Source: Arthrobacter endolithicus | GTDB lineage: Bacteria > Actinomycetota > Actinomycetes > Actinomycetales > Micrococcaceae | Reading direction: 5' to 3' | Assembly (NCBI RefSeq): GCF_026627425.1 | Contig: NZ_JAPNLH010000012.1 | Span: forward strand, 1-64,000 | Length of the DNA stretch: 64,000 nucleotides | In this document: piece after piece, positions 17,730 through 26,413 of the stretch | Layout of the letters: each line of letters starts with the position of its first letter | Numbering within the stretch: the first letter of the stretch is position 1 | The notes under the pieces: model-generated | The model's input: only the letters and a program-made list of their open reading frames with translations | What the model was told of the DNA's origin: nothing | Databases searched by the model: none | Translations under genes and position numbers: made by a program

Positions 17730-18464
17730 CAGCAGCGATTCCCGGATGTTGTCTCCCGAGTCGTCCACAATGATGCAGTCCACCCGGCGGTCGCCCTTGG
17801 CCCAGGTGGTTTGGGACGGATACCCCGACTTTGGTTTGTAGGTGTAATTGTTGGCCGCGCTCGAGAGTTTAACGCTGCTGCAGGTATCGGCGGCCTTGGC
17901 CTTCAGCGCGTCCAGCCCCGGGTAGTTGCCGGCTTCCGGATAGCTATAGGTCGCGACGAGCTGGGCTGCATGCGGGGTTGCGCAGTCGACGATATCCGCG
18001 TTCTGGCTGGCATCCTTGAACGCGCGGAAGCAATCTCCCTTGGCCCACTTGGTTGGCGGGGCATCGGAGGTGATCAGGCCGGTGCCGCCGGGCGACGCGG
18101 TGGAAACGGCCGAAGCCGACGGCGTCGCACTGGGTGTGGGCTGGGGGGTGCCACTCGCAAGGACCGTCTTCGACGCGGCAGCGGAAGCGACCGACGGCGT
18201 ACCCGCGCCCGTACTCGTCTCCTTGCCTCCGCTGATCAGTGCGACGAGCAGCCAGATCAGCGCGATGATCACCAACACGGCGACGACGGCGGCCCCAATA
18301 ATGACATACAGCCGCCGGTTGCTGGTCGACGCAGGTTCTACGGGGGTGAACGCGGGCTTGTTCGGCTCTGTCGGGGAAAGTCGTGCCGCGGTCTGTGCCT
18401 CAACGCTATCCGGGCGGGGTTGTTCCTGACCGGCTCCGGTCTGATCCTTGTCCCGCTCGTTCAT
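17724..18464 (-). CDS. membrane protein with septum-formation family C-terminal domain
   Basis: 246 residues: a cytoplasmic Pro/Thr-rich N-terminus, one transmembrane helix (about 52-78, YVIIGAAVVAVLVIIALIWLLVALI), a Ser/Thr/Pro-rich linker, and an extracellular domain from about 135 with GDCFRAF, VDCATPHAAQLV and further Cys residues. This Cys/His pattern matches the actinobacterial Septum_form family. The ATG at 18464 has AAGG 11 bp upstream; a GTG four codons earlier is the alternative. Confidence 0.72.
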   Translation of the reverse strand: MNERDKDQTGAGQEQPRPDSVEAQTAARLSPTEPNKPAFTPVEPASTSNRRLYVIIGAAVVAVLVIIALIWLLVALISGGKETSTGAGTPSVASAAASKTVLASGTPQPTPSATPSASAVSTASPGGTGLITSDAPPTKWAKGDCFRAFKDASQNADIVDCATPHAAQLVATYSYPEAGNYPGLDALKAKAADTCSSVKLSSAANNYTYKPKSGYPSQTTWAKGDRRVDCIIVDDSGDNIRESLLS

Positions 18465-18720
18465 CGAAGAAAACACCTTTCCTGCCGGTCGCCGCGTTCG
18501 CTGGGATCCTCCCCTGTCCTAAGACTCTACCGAAGTTTCCGGCGTCGGTGCGGAGAGTCCGGGCCCGCAAATGTTACGGTGACAGCCTCCATCCGTGTTC
18601 GGCACACGGACAGTGCCGAAAGCATGTAATCTAGAGGTACGACAAATTGACCGAATATTCCGGGGCCTCGCTCTTAGCCGAGCGACCACCTCCGGTCCGA
18701 GTGTAAAAGGGGGTCACGCC

Positions 18721-18945
18721 ATGGGGCGCGGCCGTCAAAAGGCTAAGGCAACCAAGCAGGCTCGGGATATCAAGTATTATTCCCCGAACACTGATTACAC
18801 GGCACTCCAGCGCGAACTGGGGGCCACCGAGAGGCGTGCCACTTCAGGCCGTTACCCGCAGACCCCCGTAGAGCCGGACTACTCCGCCTACGAGGACAAA
18901 TATGCGCAGGACGATGACGAGGTAGACAGCCGACAGATCGGCTAG
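18721..18945 (+). CDS. DUF3073 domain protein
   Basis: A small soluble protein of 74 residues starting MGRGRQKAKATKQARDIKYY, the invariant DUF3073 opening, followed by SPNTDYTALQRELG. The C-terminus is acidic (DDDEVDS). The family is actinobacteria-specific, usually next to purF-purM as here, and of unknown function. GGGGG sits 7 bp before the ATG. The leader contains a TCGCTC/GAGCGA hairpin (about 18668-18685). Confidence 0.9.
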   Translation: MGRGRQKAKATKQARDIKYYSPNTDYTALQRELGATERRATSGRYPQTPVEPDYSAYEDKYAQDDDEVDSRQIG

Positions 18946-19003
18946 GTTCATCGATCCGATGGTCGCCTGTCACCGGCATCGTCCGGTGCAACAGCAGCTT
19001 CAA

Positions 19004-19054
19004 CCCTGCCATGTTCGGTTATTGAGATAGCCGTAACGTCATGGCGGGGTTTTT
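19004..19054 (+). terminator. rho-independent terminator of the DUF3073 gene
   Basis: CCCTGCCATG (19004-19013) pairs with CATGGCGGGG (19040-19049), 10 bp with one G-T pair, enclosing a smaller CGGTTA/TAGCCG hairpin and followed directly by TTTTT. Confidence 0.85.
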
Positions 19055-19190
19055 GCTGTTACCGTCTCTCTTCCTGCCGGCGGTTATCGCACCGCTGTGT
19101 GGCGTGCCCGGTCTTGGGCCGGGTGGGAGTCTTCAGCGATCCCCAAAAGAGCTTCCTTCGCCATTATGGCCGGGGCGGCATCCTGATTTC

Positions 19191-20345
19191 TCAGGCGTAG
19201 CTGCCGACCAACCGGACGGCACCGCCGTCGACCCCTTTAGCGCCCTGGACGTAGTCCGGGCCGTGCTTATCCATGTCCGCGGAAGCCGTCGAGACGGTAC
19301 CCATCACCCACGAGGGCAGGCCACGACCATTGAGGCGGGCGACGGCGGAGTCTGCGGCTTCGGCCGAAACGATGGCCACCATTCCAACGCCAAGATTCAG
19401 GGTGCGTTCCAAGTCTGGGAGGGGAACGCTGCCCAGTTCGGACACGAGGCTGAAAATGGCCGGCAGGCTCCAGCTGGAACGGTCCACCGTCGCCAGCAGT
19501 CCCTGCGGAAGCACCCGGGCGAGGTTGGCGGCCAGGCCACCGCCGGTGACATGGCTGAATCCGTGCACGCCTGCGGGTTGGCCGACGGGCAGGAAGCGCG
19601 CGAGGTCCAGACAGTCCGCCGCATATACGCGGGTTGGTTCCAAGAGCTCTTCGCCGAGGGTGCGGCCCAACTCCGAGACCTGGCGGTCCAGTGCCCAGCC
19701 GGCGTGATTAACGACACGGCGGACCAACGAATAACCATTGGAGTGCAGACCGGATGAGGCCATCGCAATGACCACGTCACCGGCTCGGACGCGGTCCGGG
19801 CCGAGCAGGTCACTGGCTTCGACGACGCCTGTGGCCGCTCCTGCAACGTCGTACTCGCTTTCGCCGAGCAGACCGGGATGTTCTGCGGTTTCCCCGCCGA
19901 CCAGGGCTGTCCCGGCAACCTCGCAGGCCGCCGCAATACCTCGGACAATATCCGCGATGCGCTCTGGGACCACCTTGCCGCAGGCGATGTAGTCGGTCAT
20001 GAACAGCGGCTCGGCTCCCACCACCACAATGTCGTCGACCACCATCCCGACCAGGTCGAAGCCGATCGTGTCGTGGATGTCCATCGACTGTGCGATGGCA
20101 ACCTTGGTCCCGACGCCGTCCGTGGACGTGGCGAGCAGGGGTTTCGTGTAGGTCAGCAACCGGGAAACGTCGTAGAGGCCGGCGAACCCGCCAACGCCGC
20201 CGAGTACCTGCGGGCCGTGCGTGGCCCTGACTGCGTCCTTCATCAATTCCACGGCTCTGTCACCGGCCTCGACGTCAACACCGGCGCTGGCGTAGGTGAT
20301 GCCCGATGATGCGGCTGATGACGAATGGGGGGCGGCGGAAGTCAT
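19191..20345 (-). CDS. purM: phosphoribosylformylglycinamidine cyclo-ligase (AIR synthase)
   Basis: Fifth step of purine synthesis: ATP-dependent ring closure of FGAM to AIR. 384 residues. Landmarks: ITYASAGVDVEAGDRAVELM, the DGVGTKVAIAQ loop (about 76-86), GEPL-equivalent VVGAEPLFMTDYIACGK, and GGETAEHPG. The ATG overlaps the purF TGA (ATGA), so the two are translationally coupled. C-terminus extends about 20 residues beyond typical homologues. Confidence 0.97.
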   Translation of the reverse strand: MTSAAPHSSSAASSGITYASAGVDVEAGDRAVELMKDAVRATHGPQVLGGVGGFAGLYDVSRLLTYTKPLLATSTDGVGTKVAIAQSMDIHDTIGFDLVGMVVDDIVVVGAEPLFMTDYIACGKVVPERIADIVRGIAAACEVAGTALVGGETAEHPGLLGESEYDVAGAATGVVEASDLLGPDRVRAGDVVIAMASSGLHSNGYSLVRRVVNHAGWALDRQVSELGRTLGEELLEPTRVYAADCLDLARFLPVGQPAGVHGFSHVTGGGLAANLARVLPQGLLATVDRSSWSLPAIFSLVSELGSVPLPDLERTLNLGVGMVAIVSAEAADSAVARLNGRGLPSWVMGTVSTASADMDKHGPDYVQGAKGVDGGAVRLVGSYA

Positions 20346-21931
20346 ACCGTCTCTTTCTTCTCTGTATCCGAGGAACCGGACGATTGCCTGTCGCTGGCCG
20401 TGAGGAGGGGTTCGAATTCGGCATCCGGTCCGGGGTCACAGCCGGTGGACGTGGTGTCATCCGCCGGATCTGTCCGTTCGAGCAGGTTTTTTCCAAGGCG
20501 GTCTGCGGCCGGCAGCTCGATCGGGTAATTTCCGGTGAAACACGCCGTACACAACCGTTCCCGTGGCTGCAAGGTGGCATTGATCATGCCATCCTCGGAG
20601 ATATACGCCAGGGAATCCGCGCCGATCGATTTGCTGATCTCATCGACTGCCGCGCCGTTGGCGATCAGTTCCGCGCGGGACGCAAAATCGATGCCGTAAA
20701 AACAGGGCCAGCGAACCGGCGGGGAGGAAATTTTCACGTGCACCTCGGCAGCACCGGCTTCGCGCAGCATCCTTACCACGGCGCGCTGGGTGTTGCCGCG
20801 AACGATTGAATCATCCACCACCACAATCCGCTTGCCGCGGATGACGGATTCCAGGGCGTTTAGCTTCAGCCGGATCCCGAGTTGGCGCAGCGTCTCGCTG
20901 GGCTGGATAAACGTCCTGCCCACGTACGCGTTTTTGACGAATCCATGAGCAAAGGGAATCCCGGATTCCTCCGCATAACCGACGGCGGCGGGCGTTCCGG
21001 ATTCCGGTACCGGAATCACAATGTCCGCATCGAAGCTGTTTTCCCGGGCCAACTGCCGGCCCATCTCCACCCGGGACTCATAGACGGAGCGTCCGGCGAT
21101 GGTGGCATCCGGGCGGGCGAGATAGACGTATTCAAAAACGCAACCGGCAGCAGTGGCGGGCGCAAACCGCTGGCTGCGCACGCCGTCGTCGCCAATCGCG
21201 ATCAATTCACCCGGCTCGATGTCCCGGATAAAGCTGGCGCCCACAGTGGCGAGAGCGGCTCCCTCGGAAGCTACTACCCAGCCGCGCTGCAGACGGCCCA
21301 AGACCAGCGGGCGGACGCCGTGCGGGTCCCGCGCCGCGTATAAGGTGCCCTCGTCCATGAAAACGAAGCAAAAGGCGCCGTGGATTTTCGGCAGCAGGTC
21401 CATCGCCGTGTCCTCAAGCGACCGTCCGTCGTCGCCCTTGAGCAGCGTGGTGACCAGCGCGGTATCGGAGGTATTACCCTGCGCCATTTCGCCCGATGTG
21501 GGCTTGCCGTGGCGTTCGAGCACCAGGTCATACAGCTCGGCCGTATTGGTCAGGTTGCCGTTATGGGCCAGCGCCACGGTGCCCGTTGCGGTGGCGCCAA
21601 GGGTGGGCTGCGCATTGGCCCAGTTGGACGAGCCGGTGGTGGAATAACGGCAATGGCCGACCGCGATATGCCCGGTGAGCGTGTTCAACGTTGTCTCGTC
21701 AAAGACCTGGGACACCAATCCCATGTCCTTGTAGACACTGATCCGGCTGCCGTCGCTGGCCGCGATGCCGGCCGATTCCTGCCCGCGGTGCTGCAGCGCG
21801 TACAGGCCGTAATAGGTTAGTTTTGCAACCTCTTCACCGGGTGCCCAAACACCAAAGACGCCGCAGGCGTCCTGGGGCCCTTTTTCTCCGGGTAAAAGAT
21901 CATGGGAAAGTTTTCCGTCTCCGCGTGCCAC
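20342..21931 (-). CDS. purF: amidophosphoribosyltransferase
   Basis: Commits PRPP to purine synthesis. A 529-residue class II glutamine amidotransferase: the nucleophile is Cys23 in DACGVFGVW, so the first 22 residues are a propeptide to be removed. The PRPP motif is VVVDDSIVRGNT and the C-terminal LCTACFTGNYP with further Cys residues fits the [4Fe-4S]-bearing Bacillus-type enzyme. A Ser/Asp-rich tail of about 50 residues follows. Start is GTG with GAGA about 11 bp upstream. Heads the purF-purM operon. Confidence 0.97.
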   Translation of the reverse strand: MARGDGKLSHDLLPGEKGPQDACGVFGVWAPGEEVAKLTYYGLYALQHRGQESAGIAASDGSRISVYKDMGLVSQVFDETTLNTLTGHIAVGHCRYSTTGSSNWANAQPTLGATATGTVALAHNGNLTNTAELYDLVLERHGKPTSGEMAQGNTSDTALVTTLLKGDDGRSLEDTAMDLLPKIHGAFCFVFMDEGTLYAARDPHGVRPLVLGRLQRGWVVASEGAALATVGASFIRDIEPGELIAIGDDGVRSQRFAPATAAGCVFEYVYLARPDATIAGRSVYESRVEMGRQLARENSFDADIVIPVPESGTPAAVGYAEESGIPFAHGFVKNAYVGRTFIQPSETLRQLGIRLKLNALESVIRGKRIVVVDDSIVRGNTQRAVVRMLREAGAAEVHVKISSPPVRWPCFYGIDFASRAELIANGAAVDEISKSIGADSLAYISEDGMINATLQPRERLCTACFTGNYPIELPAADRLGKNLLERTDPADDTTSTGCDPGPDAEFEPLLTASDRQSSGSSDTEKKETV

Positions 21932-21962
21932 GGATAAATTATCTCACGTATTGCCCGCGGGA

Positions 21963-22286
21963 TTACGCGGACGTCGCGTCGTCGGCTCGTTCGAGCACAA
22001 TCCGCTCACTGCGGCGGACACTGCCGCGGTCCAGCAGCAGCGCAACGACGGCGCCCAGGGCCACGCCCGGGAGCGCCAGCAGGACGGCGAAGAAGCCGAA
22101 GACGGTAGTGCGGTCAAAGCTGGCACTGCCGGGACCGGCCAGGGCGACGATGGCCGCTGCCAGTATCCCAACCAGGGCACCGGCGATGAGGAAGGGAACG
22201 AACTTCGGCGCTCGTCGGACCGTAGCGCGCCGCAGTTCGGGTGCCTGCTGGCTGTGGGCGGGCTCGCTGGAAGGCAGGGAAGTCAT
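21963..22286 (-). CDS. small membrane protein, two helices
   Basis: 107 residues: a polar N-terminus, helices at about 30-50 and 63-87, and a charged C-terminus (RRSERIVLERADD). It lies 31 bp upstream of purF on the same strand and downstream of the SCP-like gene, the usual gene order near purF in Micrococcaceae as far as I know. Function unknown. Confidence 0.65.
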   Translation of the reverse strand: MTSLPSSEPAHSQQAPELRRATVRRAPKFVPFLIAGALVGILAAAIVALAGPGSASFDRTTVFGFFAVLLALPGVALGAVVALLLDRGSVRRSERIVLERADDATSA

Positions 22287-22334
22287 GGGACTAAGTTTAC
22301 CCGCGCCGGCGGCACCCGCGTTTCGGGCGTGCTG

Positions 22335-22685
22335 TTAGAGCGGGAGAAGGCCGGCCAGATCGGCCCGGAGGCCGGAGGCCGCAACACGTCCGGCGGCTAT
22401 GGCGTCTGCCCACGTCAGCTGGCCGGTTGCCATCTCGAGCCAGGTGGCGGCGTCGCACTCAATCACGTTCGGGGGAGTCCCCCGGGTATGCCGGGGCCCC
22501 TGGACGCACTGGGCCACGCCGAAGGGGGGAACCCGAACCTCGACGGAGTTTCCCGGTGCCCTGGCGGAAACCTCTTCGAGTGTGTAGCGGACGGCCGCGG
22601 CCACCGTGGTGCGGTCCGCTGAGCCGGCGCGCCAGTCCGCCAGCGCCGCCTTGCCTGCCCCGATCTCCACCCGCCGCTTCGCCAC
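22335..22685 (-). CDS. sterol-carrier-protein-like family protein
   Basis: 116 residues beginning MAKRRVEIGAGKAAL. The pattern VEVRVPPFGVAQC, then VIECDAATWLEMATGQLTWADAIAAGRVAASG matches the SCP2-like family found beside purF in actinobacteria. Ligand unknown. Start GTG with AGGG 7 bp upstream. A 20-bp-arm inverted repeat lies immediately upstream. Confidence 0.78.
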   Translation of the reverse strand: MAKRRVEIGAGKAALADWRAGSADRTTVAAAVRYTLEEVSARAPGNSVEVRVPPFGVAQCVQGPRHTRGTPPNVIECDAATWLEMATGQLTWADAIAAGRVAASGLRADLAGLLPL

Positions 22686-22708
22686 CAGGAGGCCCTCTCT
22701 CCATCGTC

Positions 22709-22763
22709 GAGTGGGGAGATCTGCCCCTAAATCACCGGGTTCAAGGGGCAGATCTCCCCACTC
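22709..22763. repeat. perfect 20-bp inverted repeat, 15-nt loop
   Basis: GAGTGGGGAGATCTGCCCCT (22709-22728) is exactly complementary to bases 22744-22763 around the loop AAATCACCGGGTTCA. It lies between the stop of the asparaginase gene and the start of the SCP-like gene. It can act as a terminator hairpin, though it lacks a T-tract; the perfect symmetry also suggests a palindromic repeat family. Confidence 0.95.
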
Positions 22764-22773
22764 ACCTGCAGTG

Positions 22774-23778
22774 TCAGTCCAGCAGGGCGGTGACGGCCGA
22801 GCCCAGCCGCAGGCTGCCTACGGGCCGTCCGCCGCCGGAGATCGGCTTCACCACCCGCTCCAGCACGCCGGCAATTTCGGGCACATCCACGGCCCCCGCC
22901 GCGGCCAGCATAGTCAGCCCCACCAGCGTCGCGGCACGGCCGTTTCCATCGAGCATTTTCAGCGCCACCGCGGCCCCCGAGGGAGTGGCCATGGCCAAGA
23001 CACCTTCGGCGCCGAGCTTGCACAGGATGCCGAGCTCTTCCATCACGACCGTGTTTGACTTACCGCTGCCTTGCACTGCCCACGGGTAGTCCAGCATGGA
23101 AGTGCTGATGGTGGCGGCGCGGGCATTGGCGTTCTTGTCCAGCGGGGCCTTGGCCAGTTGTGAAAAGGCCCGGCCCAGGCCGGTCAGGGACACGGCCATG
23201 ACCGGCGCGCCACAGCCATCCACACCGGTATGTGTCACGCTCTCCTGGGTATATTCCTCAATCACCGAGCGGACACGCTGTTGCAGGGGATGATTCGGCT
23301 CCAGATAAGACTGCAGATCCCAGCCGTTCTCCTTGCATGCCCAGAGGAAAGCGGCATGTTTGCCGGAGCAGTTCATCGCGATTTTGCGTTTGCCGCGCCC
23401 CGCCCGGACAAAATCGTCGCGCGTCTGATCGTCCTCGGGCCAGTCCTCCGGACAGCGTAAATCCTGCTCGGTGACACCCGCGGCCTTAAGCATCCCCTCC
23501 ACCACGTCCATATGCGCCTGTGAACCCACGTGACTGGCGCAGGCGACCGCCGCTTGAACTCCACGCAGCGGAACGCCAGCCTGCATGGAGGCGAGCGCCT
23601 GCAGGGGCTTGAGCGAGGAACGCGGAAACACCGGCGCGCTGATGTCTCCTAAGGCGGTCACCACGGAACCGTCACCGGCCACGACGACGGCGGAACCGAT
23701 ATGTCGGGACTCGACGAATCCACTGCGTTCCAGTATAGCCAGTTCGACGGCGGCATCCGCGGAGAATGTGTTCAGCAT
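22774..23778 (-). CDS. asparaginase (Asparaginase_II, PF06089-like family)
   Basis: 334 residues from the ATG at 23776-23778. Predicted to deamidate L-asparagine; the family is distinct from the E. coli AnsA/AnsB fold. Family blocks visible: ERSGFVESRHIGSAVV (15-30), FPRSSLKPLQAL, CASHVGSQAHM, MNCSGKHAAFL and VDGCGAPV. No signal peptide. Translation upstream of the chosen ATG is unrelated sequence. Terminates just before the 20-bp inverted repeat. Confidence 0.85.
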   Translation of the reverse strand: MLNTFSADAAVELAILERSGFVESRHIGSAVVVAGDGSVVTALGDISAPVFPRSSLKPLQALASMQAGVPLRGVQAAVACASHVGSQAHMDVVEGMLKAAGVTEQDLRCPEDWPEDDQTRDDFVRAGRGKRKIAMNCSGKHAAFLWACKENGWDLQSYLEPNHPLQQRVRSVIEEYTQESVTHTGVDGCGAPVMAVSLTGLGRAFSQLAKAPLDKNANARAATISTSMLDYPWAVQGSGKSNTVVMEELGILCKLGAEGVLAMATPSGAAVALKMLDGNGRAATLVGLTMLAAAGAVDVPEIAGVLERVVKPISGGGRPVGSLRLGSAVTALLD

Positions 23779-23913
23779 GGGGCCAATCCTATTCGGTTGC
23801 GGGAGCAGGCGGCCGCGGCCACACCATCTGGGCCGCAGCACGTGCACTCATATCGCGTTTTGCCTGCGGTTGCTGCGACTGAGTTGACCGCCGCGGCGAA
23901 GTACCCTTGAATC

Positions 23914-25221
23914 GTGAAGGTTCTCGTGATTGGCCCCGGTGGCCGCGAACATGCCATTGTCCGTTCCCTGCTCAGCGACCCGAATGTATCCGAGGTTCAC
24001 TGCGCACCCGGCAATGCGGGCATCGGCAGGCTGGTCCCCACCCATGCCATCGATGCCAATGACCCCGGCGCAGTGACCGCATTGGCCGTCAGGCTGGCGG
24101 TGGACCTGGTCGTCATCGGCCCGGAGGCGCCGCTGGCGGCCGGCGTGGCGGACGCCGTTCGCGCAGCCCGCATTCCCGTCTTTGGTCCAAGTAAGGAAGC
24201 GGCGCGGCTGGAGGCCTCCAAGGCGTTCGCCAAAGCAATCATGGCCGAGGCAGGAGTTCCCACCGCGATGGCCCGCGTGGCCAGCGACGCCGAGCAGGCC
24301 GCGGATGCGCTCGATGCATTCGGTGCCCCGTATGTAGTCAAGGACGACGGACTGGCGGCGGGCAAGGGCGTGGTGGTCACCTCAGACCGGGCGGAGGCTT
24401 TGGCGCATGCGCAAAGCTGCTTTGATGCCGGCGGTGAGGTGGTCATCGAGGAGTTCCTGGACGGCCCGGAGGTGTCGCTTTTTGTGCTCTCCGACGGCCG
24501 CACGGTCGTTCCACTGGCTCCGGCGCAGGATTTCAAGCGCATTTTCGATGGAGACGAAGGCCCCAACACCGGCGGCATGGGCGCCTATTCGCCGCTGGAC
24601 TGGGCACCGGCGGGTCTGGTGGCCGAGGTTATCTCCCGTGTAGCCCAGCCCACGATCGACGAGATGGCCCGTCGGGGCACTCCTTTTGCCGGCGTGCTGT
24701 ATTGCGGTCTGGCGCTGACCGGCCGAGGGATGCGCGTTATCGAATTCAATGCCCGCTTCGGGGACCCCGAGACGCAGGCGGTCCTTGCCCGCCTGCGAAC
24801 GCCGCTGGGCGGTCTGCTGATGGCTGCAGCTAAGGGGCAGCTGGACGACATCGATGACCTTCGCTGGTCGCCGGACGCCGCCGTCGCCGTCGTGCTGGCG
24901 TCCGAAAATTATCCGGACGCGCCGCGCACCGGGGAAAGGATCCGCGGATTGAACAAGGTCAACGCTCTGGAGTCGGTGCATGTGCTGCATGCCGGAACGG
25001 CATTGGACGACGACGGCAAGATAGTCAGCGCGGGCGGCCGGGTCCTCGCCGTGGTCGGCTTAGGAACGGATCTGGAGGAGGCGCGCGAGCGGGCCTATGA
25101 GGGCATTGGCCTGATCAAGGTGGACGGTTCACAGTACCGCCGGGACATTGCCGCAAAGGCGGCGCGGGGCGAAATATCGGTGGCCCCTGCTGGCATTCAC
25201 GAGCAGGCGGATCGGGTATGA
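23914..25221 (+). CDS. purD: phosphoribosylamine-glycine ligase (GAR synthetase)
   Basis: ATP-grasp ligase of 435 residues for the second purine step. It opens with VIGPGGREHAIV (5-16), has the KDDGLAAGKGVVV loop (about 143-155), the ATP-binding VIEEFLDGPEVS, and the PNTGGMGAYSP and EFNARFGDPETQ signatures. GTG start. Translationally coupled to purC by an ATGA overlap. Confidence 0.97.
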   Translation: MKVLVIGPGGREHAIVRSLLSDPNVSEVHCAPGNAGIGRLVPTHAIDANDPGAVTALAVRLAVDLVVIGPEAPLAAGVADAVRAARIPVFGPSKEAARLEASKAFAKAIMAEAGVPTAMARVASDAEQAADALDAFGAPYVVKDDGLAAGKGVVVTSDRAEALAHAQSCFDAGGEVVIEEFLDGPEVSLFVLSDGRTVVPLAPAQDFKRIFDGDEGPNTGGMGAYSPLDWAPAGLVAEVISRVAQPTIDEMARRGTPFAGVLYCGLALTGRGMRVIEFNARFGDPETQAVLARLRTPLGGLLMAAAKGQLDDIDDLRWSPDAAVAVVLASENYPDAPRTGERIRGLNKVNALESVHVLHAGTALDDDGKIVSAGGRVLAVVGLGTDLEEARERAYEGIGLIKVDGSQYRRDIAAKAARGEISVAPAGIHEQADRV

Positions 25222-26117
25222 GCGCCCCGCAGCTCACCGGCTGGAAGCACGTTTACTCTGGCAAGGTACGCGATCTGTACGAGCCCGCGGAGGGCAATGC
25301 AGCTGCCGGAGCAGATGTGGTCCTGGTGGTGGCCAGCGACAGGATAAGCGCCTTCGACCATATTCTGGCAACCGAAATACCGGACAAGGGACGGGTTCTC
25401 ACGCAGCTGAGCCTGTGGTGGTTCGACCAGCTTCAGGTCCCCCATCACGTGCTGGGCAGCACCGTTGCCGACGGCGTGCCGGCAGCGGTGGCGGGGCGGG
25501 CGATGATCTGCCGGAAACTCACCATGTTTCCGATCGAGTGTATTGCCCGCGGGTATCTCACCGGATCCGGGCTGCTCGAATACCGGCAAACGCAGACGGT
25601 GTGCAATCTGCCGCTGCCCGAAGGACTGCTGGACGGGTCCCGGTTGGAGCGCCCCATCTTCACACCGTCCGCGAAAGCGGAGGTCGGCGAACACGATGAA
25701 AACATCACCTTTGCAGCGGTGGTCGAAACCATTGGCGCGGAGAACGCCGCGCAGCTGCAGTCACTGACGTTGGGAATCTATTCCCGGGCGGAGGAAACCG
25801 CGCGGAGCCGCGGCATAATTCTGGCCGACACCAAGGTTGAATTCGGCGTGGACCGCGCCACCGGAACCATCACGCTCGGGGATGAGGTGCTCACCCCCGA
25901 TTCTTCCCGGTTTTGGGACGCAGCGCAGTGGCTGCCGGGAAAAGCGCAGCCGAGCTTTGATAAACAATTTGTGCGGGATTGGCTGACCTCTCCGGCGTCC
26001 GGCTGGGACCGCACCGCGGACGAGCCGCCGCCGGCGCTGCCGGCCGACGTCGTCGAACGCACCCGCGCCCGCTACGTAGAGGCCTTCGAAAAGCTGACCG
26101 GGCGCACTTTCGCCTAG
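25218..26117 (+). CDS. purC: SAICAR synthase
   Basis: Phosphoribosylaminoimidazole-succinocarboxamide synthase, 299 residues, the long form common outside enterobacteria. Motifs: YSGKVRDLYE (14-23), ASDRISAFDHI, PIECIARGYLTGSG and DTKVEFG. The ATG overlaps the purD TGA. Together with purD it forms a two-gene operon; the intervening pur genes lie elsewhere. Confidence 0.97.
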   Translation: MSAPQLTGWKHVYSGKVRDLYEPAEGNAAAGADVVLVVASDRISAFDHILATEIPDKGRVLTQLSLWWFDQLQVPHHVLGSTVADGVPAAVAGRAMICRKLTMFPIECIARGYLTGSGLLEYRQTQTVCNLPLPEGLLDGSRLERPIFTPSAKAEVGEHDENITFAAVVETIGAENAAQLQSLTLGIYSRAEETARSRGIILADTKVEFGVDRATGTITLGDEVLTPDSSRFWDAAQWLPGKAQPSFDKQFVRDWLTSPASGWDRTADEPPPALPADVVERTRARYVEAFEKLTGRTFA

Positions 26118-26139
26118 CGGAGCCGGTGCGGCCGTGCCG

Positions 26140-26358
26140 TTAGTTCTTGCGCCCGCAAAGAAAATAAAGAATGGGGCCGGCGAAATTGATAAACGAAGCG
26201 GCCACCCAGAGGGCTTTGGGACCGTTGACCTGCGCGGGCGTGCGCTTCTTCAGGTCCGCCAGCGCCGCGCCCTGCAGTGCAAGCTGCACGCCGGCCGCGA
26301 GCAGAGTTGTCCGTCGCTTCCCGGCGGACATGTCCTTCCACTTCTTCTTCCGTCCCAT
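26140..26358 (-). CDS. small membrane protein with PLDc_N-like segment
   Basis: 72 residues starting MGRKKKWKDM. It has a basic N-terminus, an amphipathic helix, and a C-terminal hydrophobic segment WVAASFINFAGPILYFLCGRK, which resembles the phospholipase D nuclease N-terminal family. AGGAG lies 6 bp before the ATG. Convergent with purC, 23 bp apart. Confidence 0.7.
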   Translation of the reverse strand: MGRKKKWKDMSAGKRRTTLLAAGVQLALQGAALADLKKRTPAQVNGPKALWVAASFINFAGPILYFLCGRKN

Positions 26359-26413
26359 CACCGTCTCCTGTCTTGTTTCCATTGACTGAGCGTCCACTAA
26401 AAGGCGTGTCCGG

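Noticed and set aside
18971-18988. CACCGG-N6-CCGGTG hairpin as the DUF3073 terminator
   Set aside because: No T-tract; the much stronger hairpin at 19004-19054 with TTTTT follows it.
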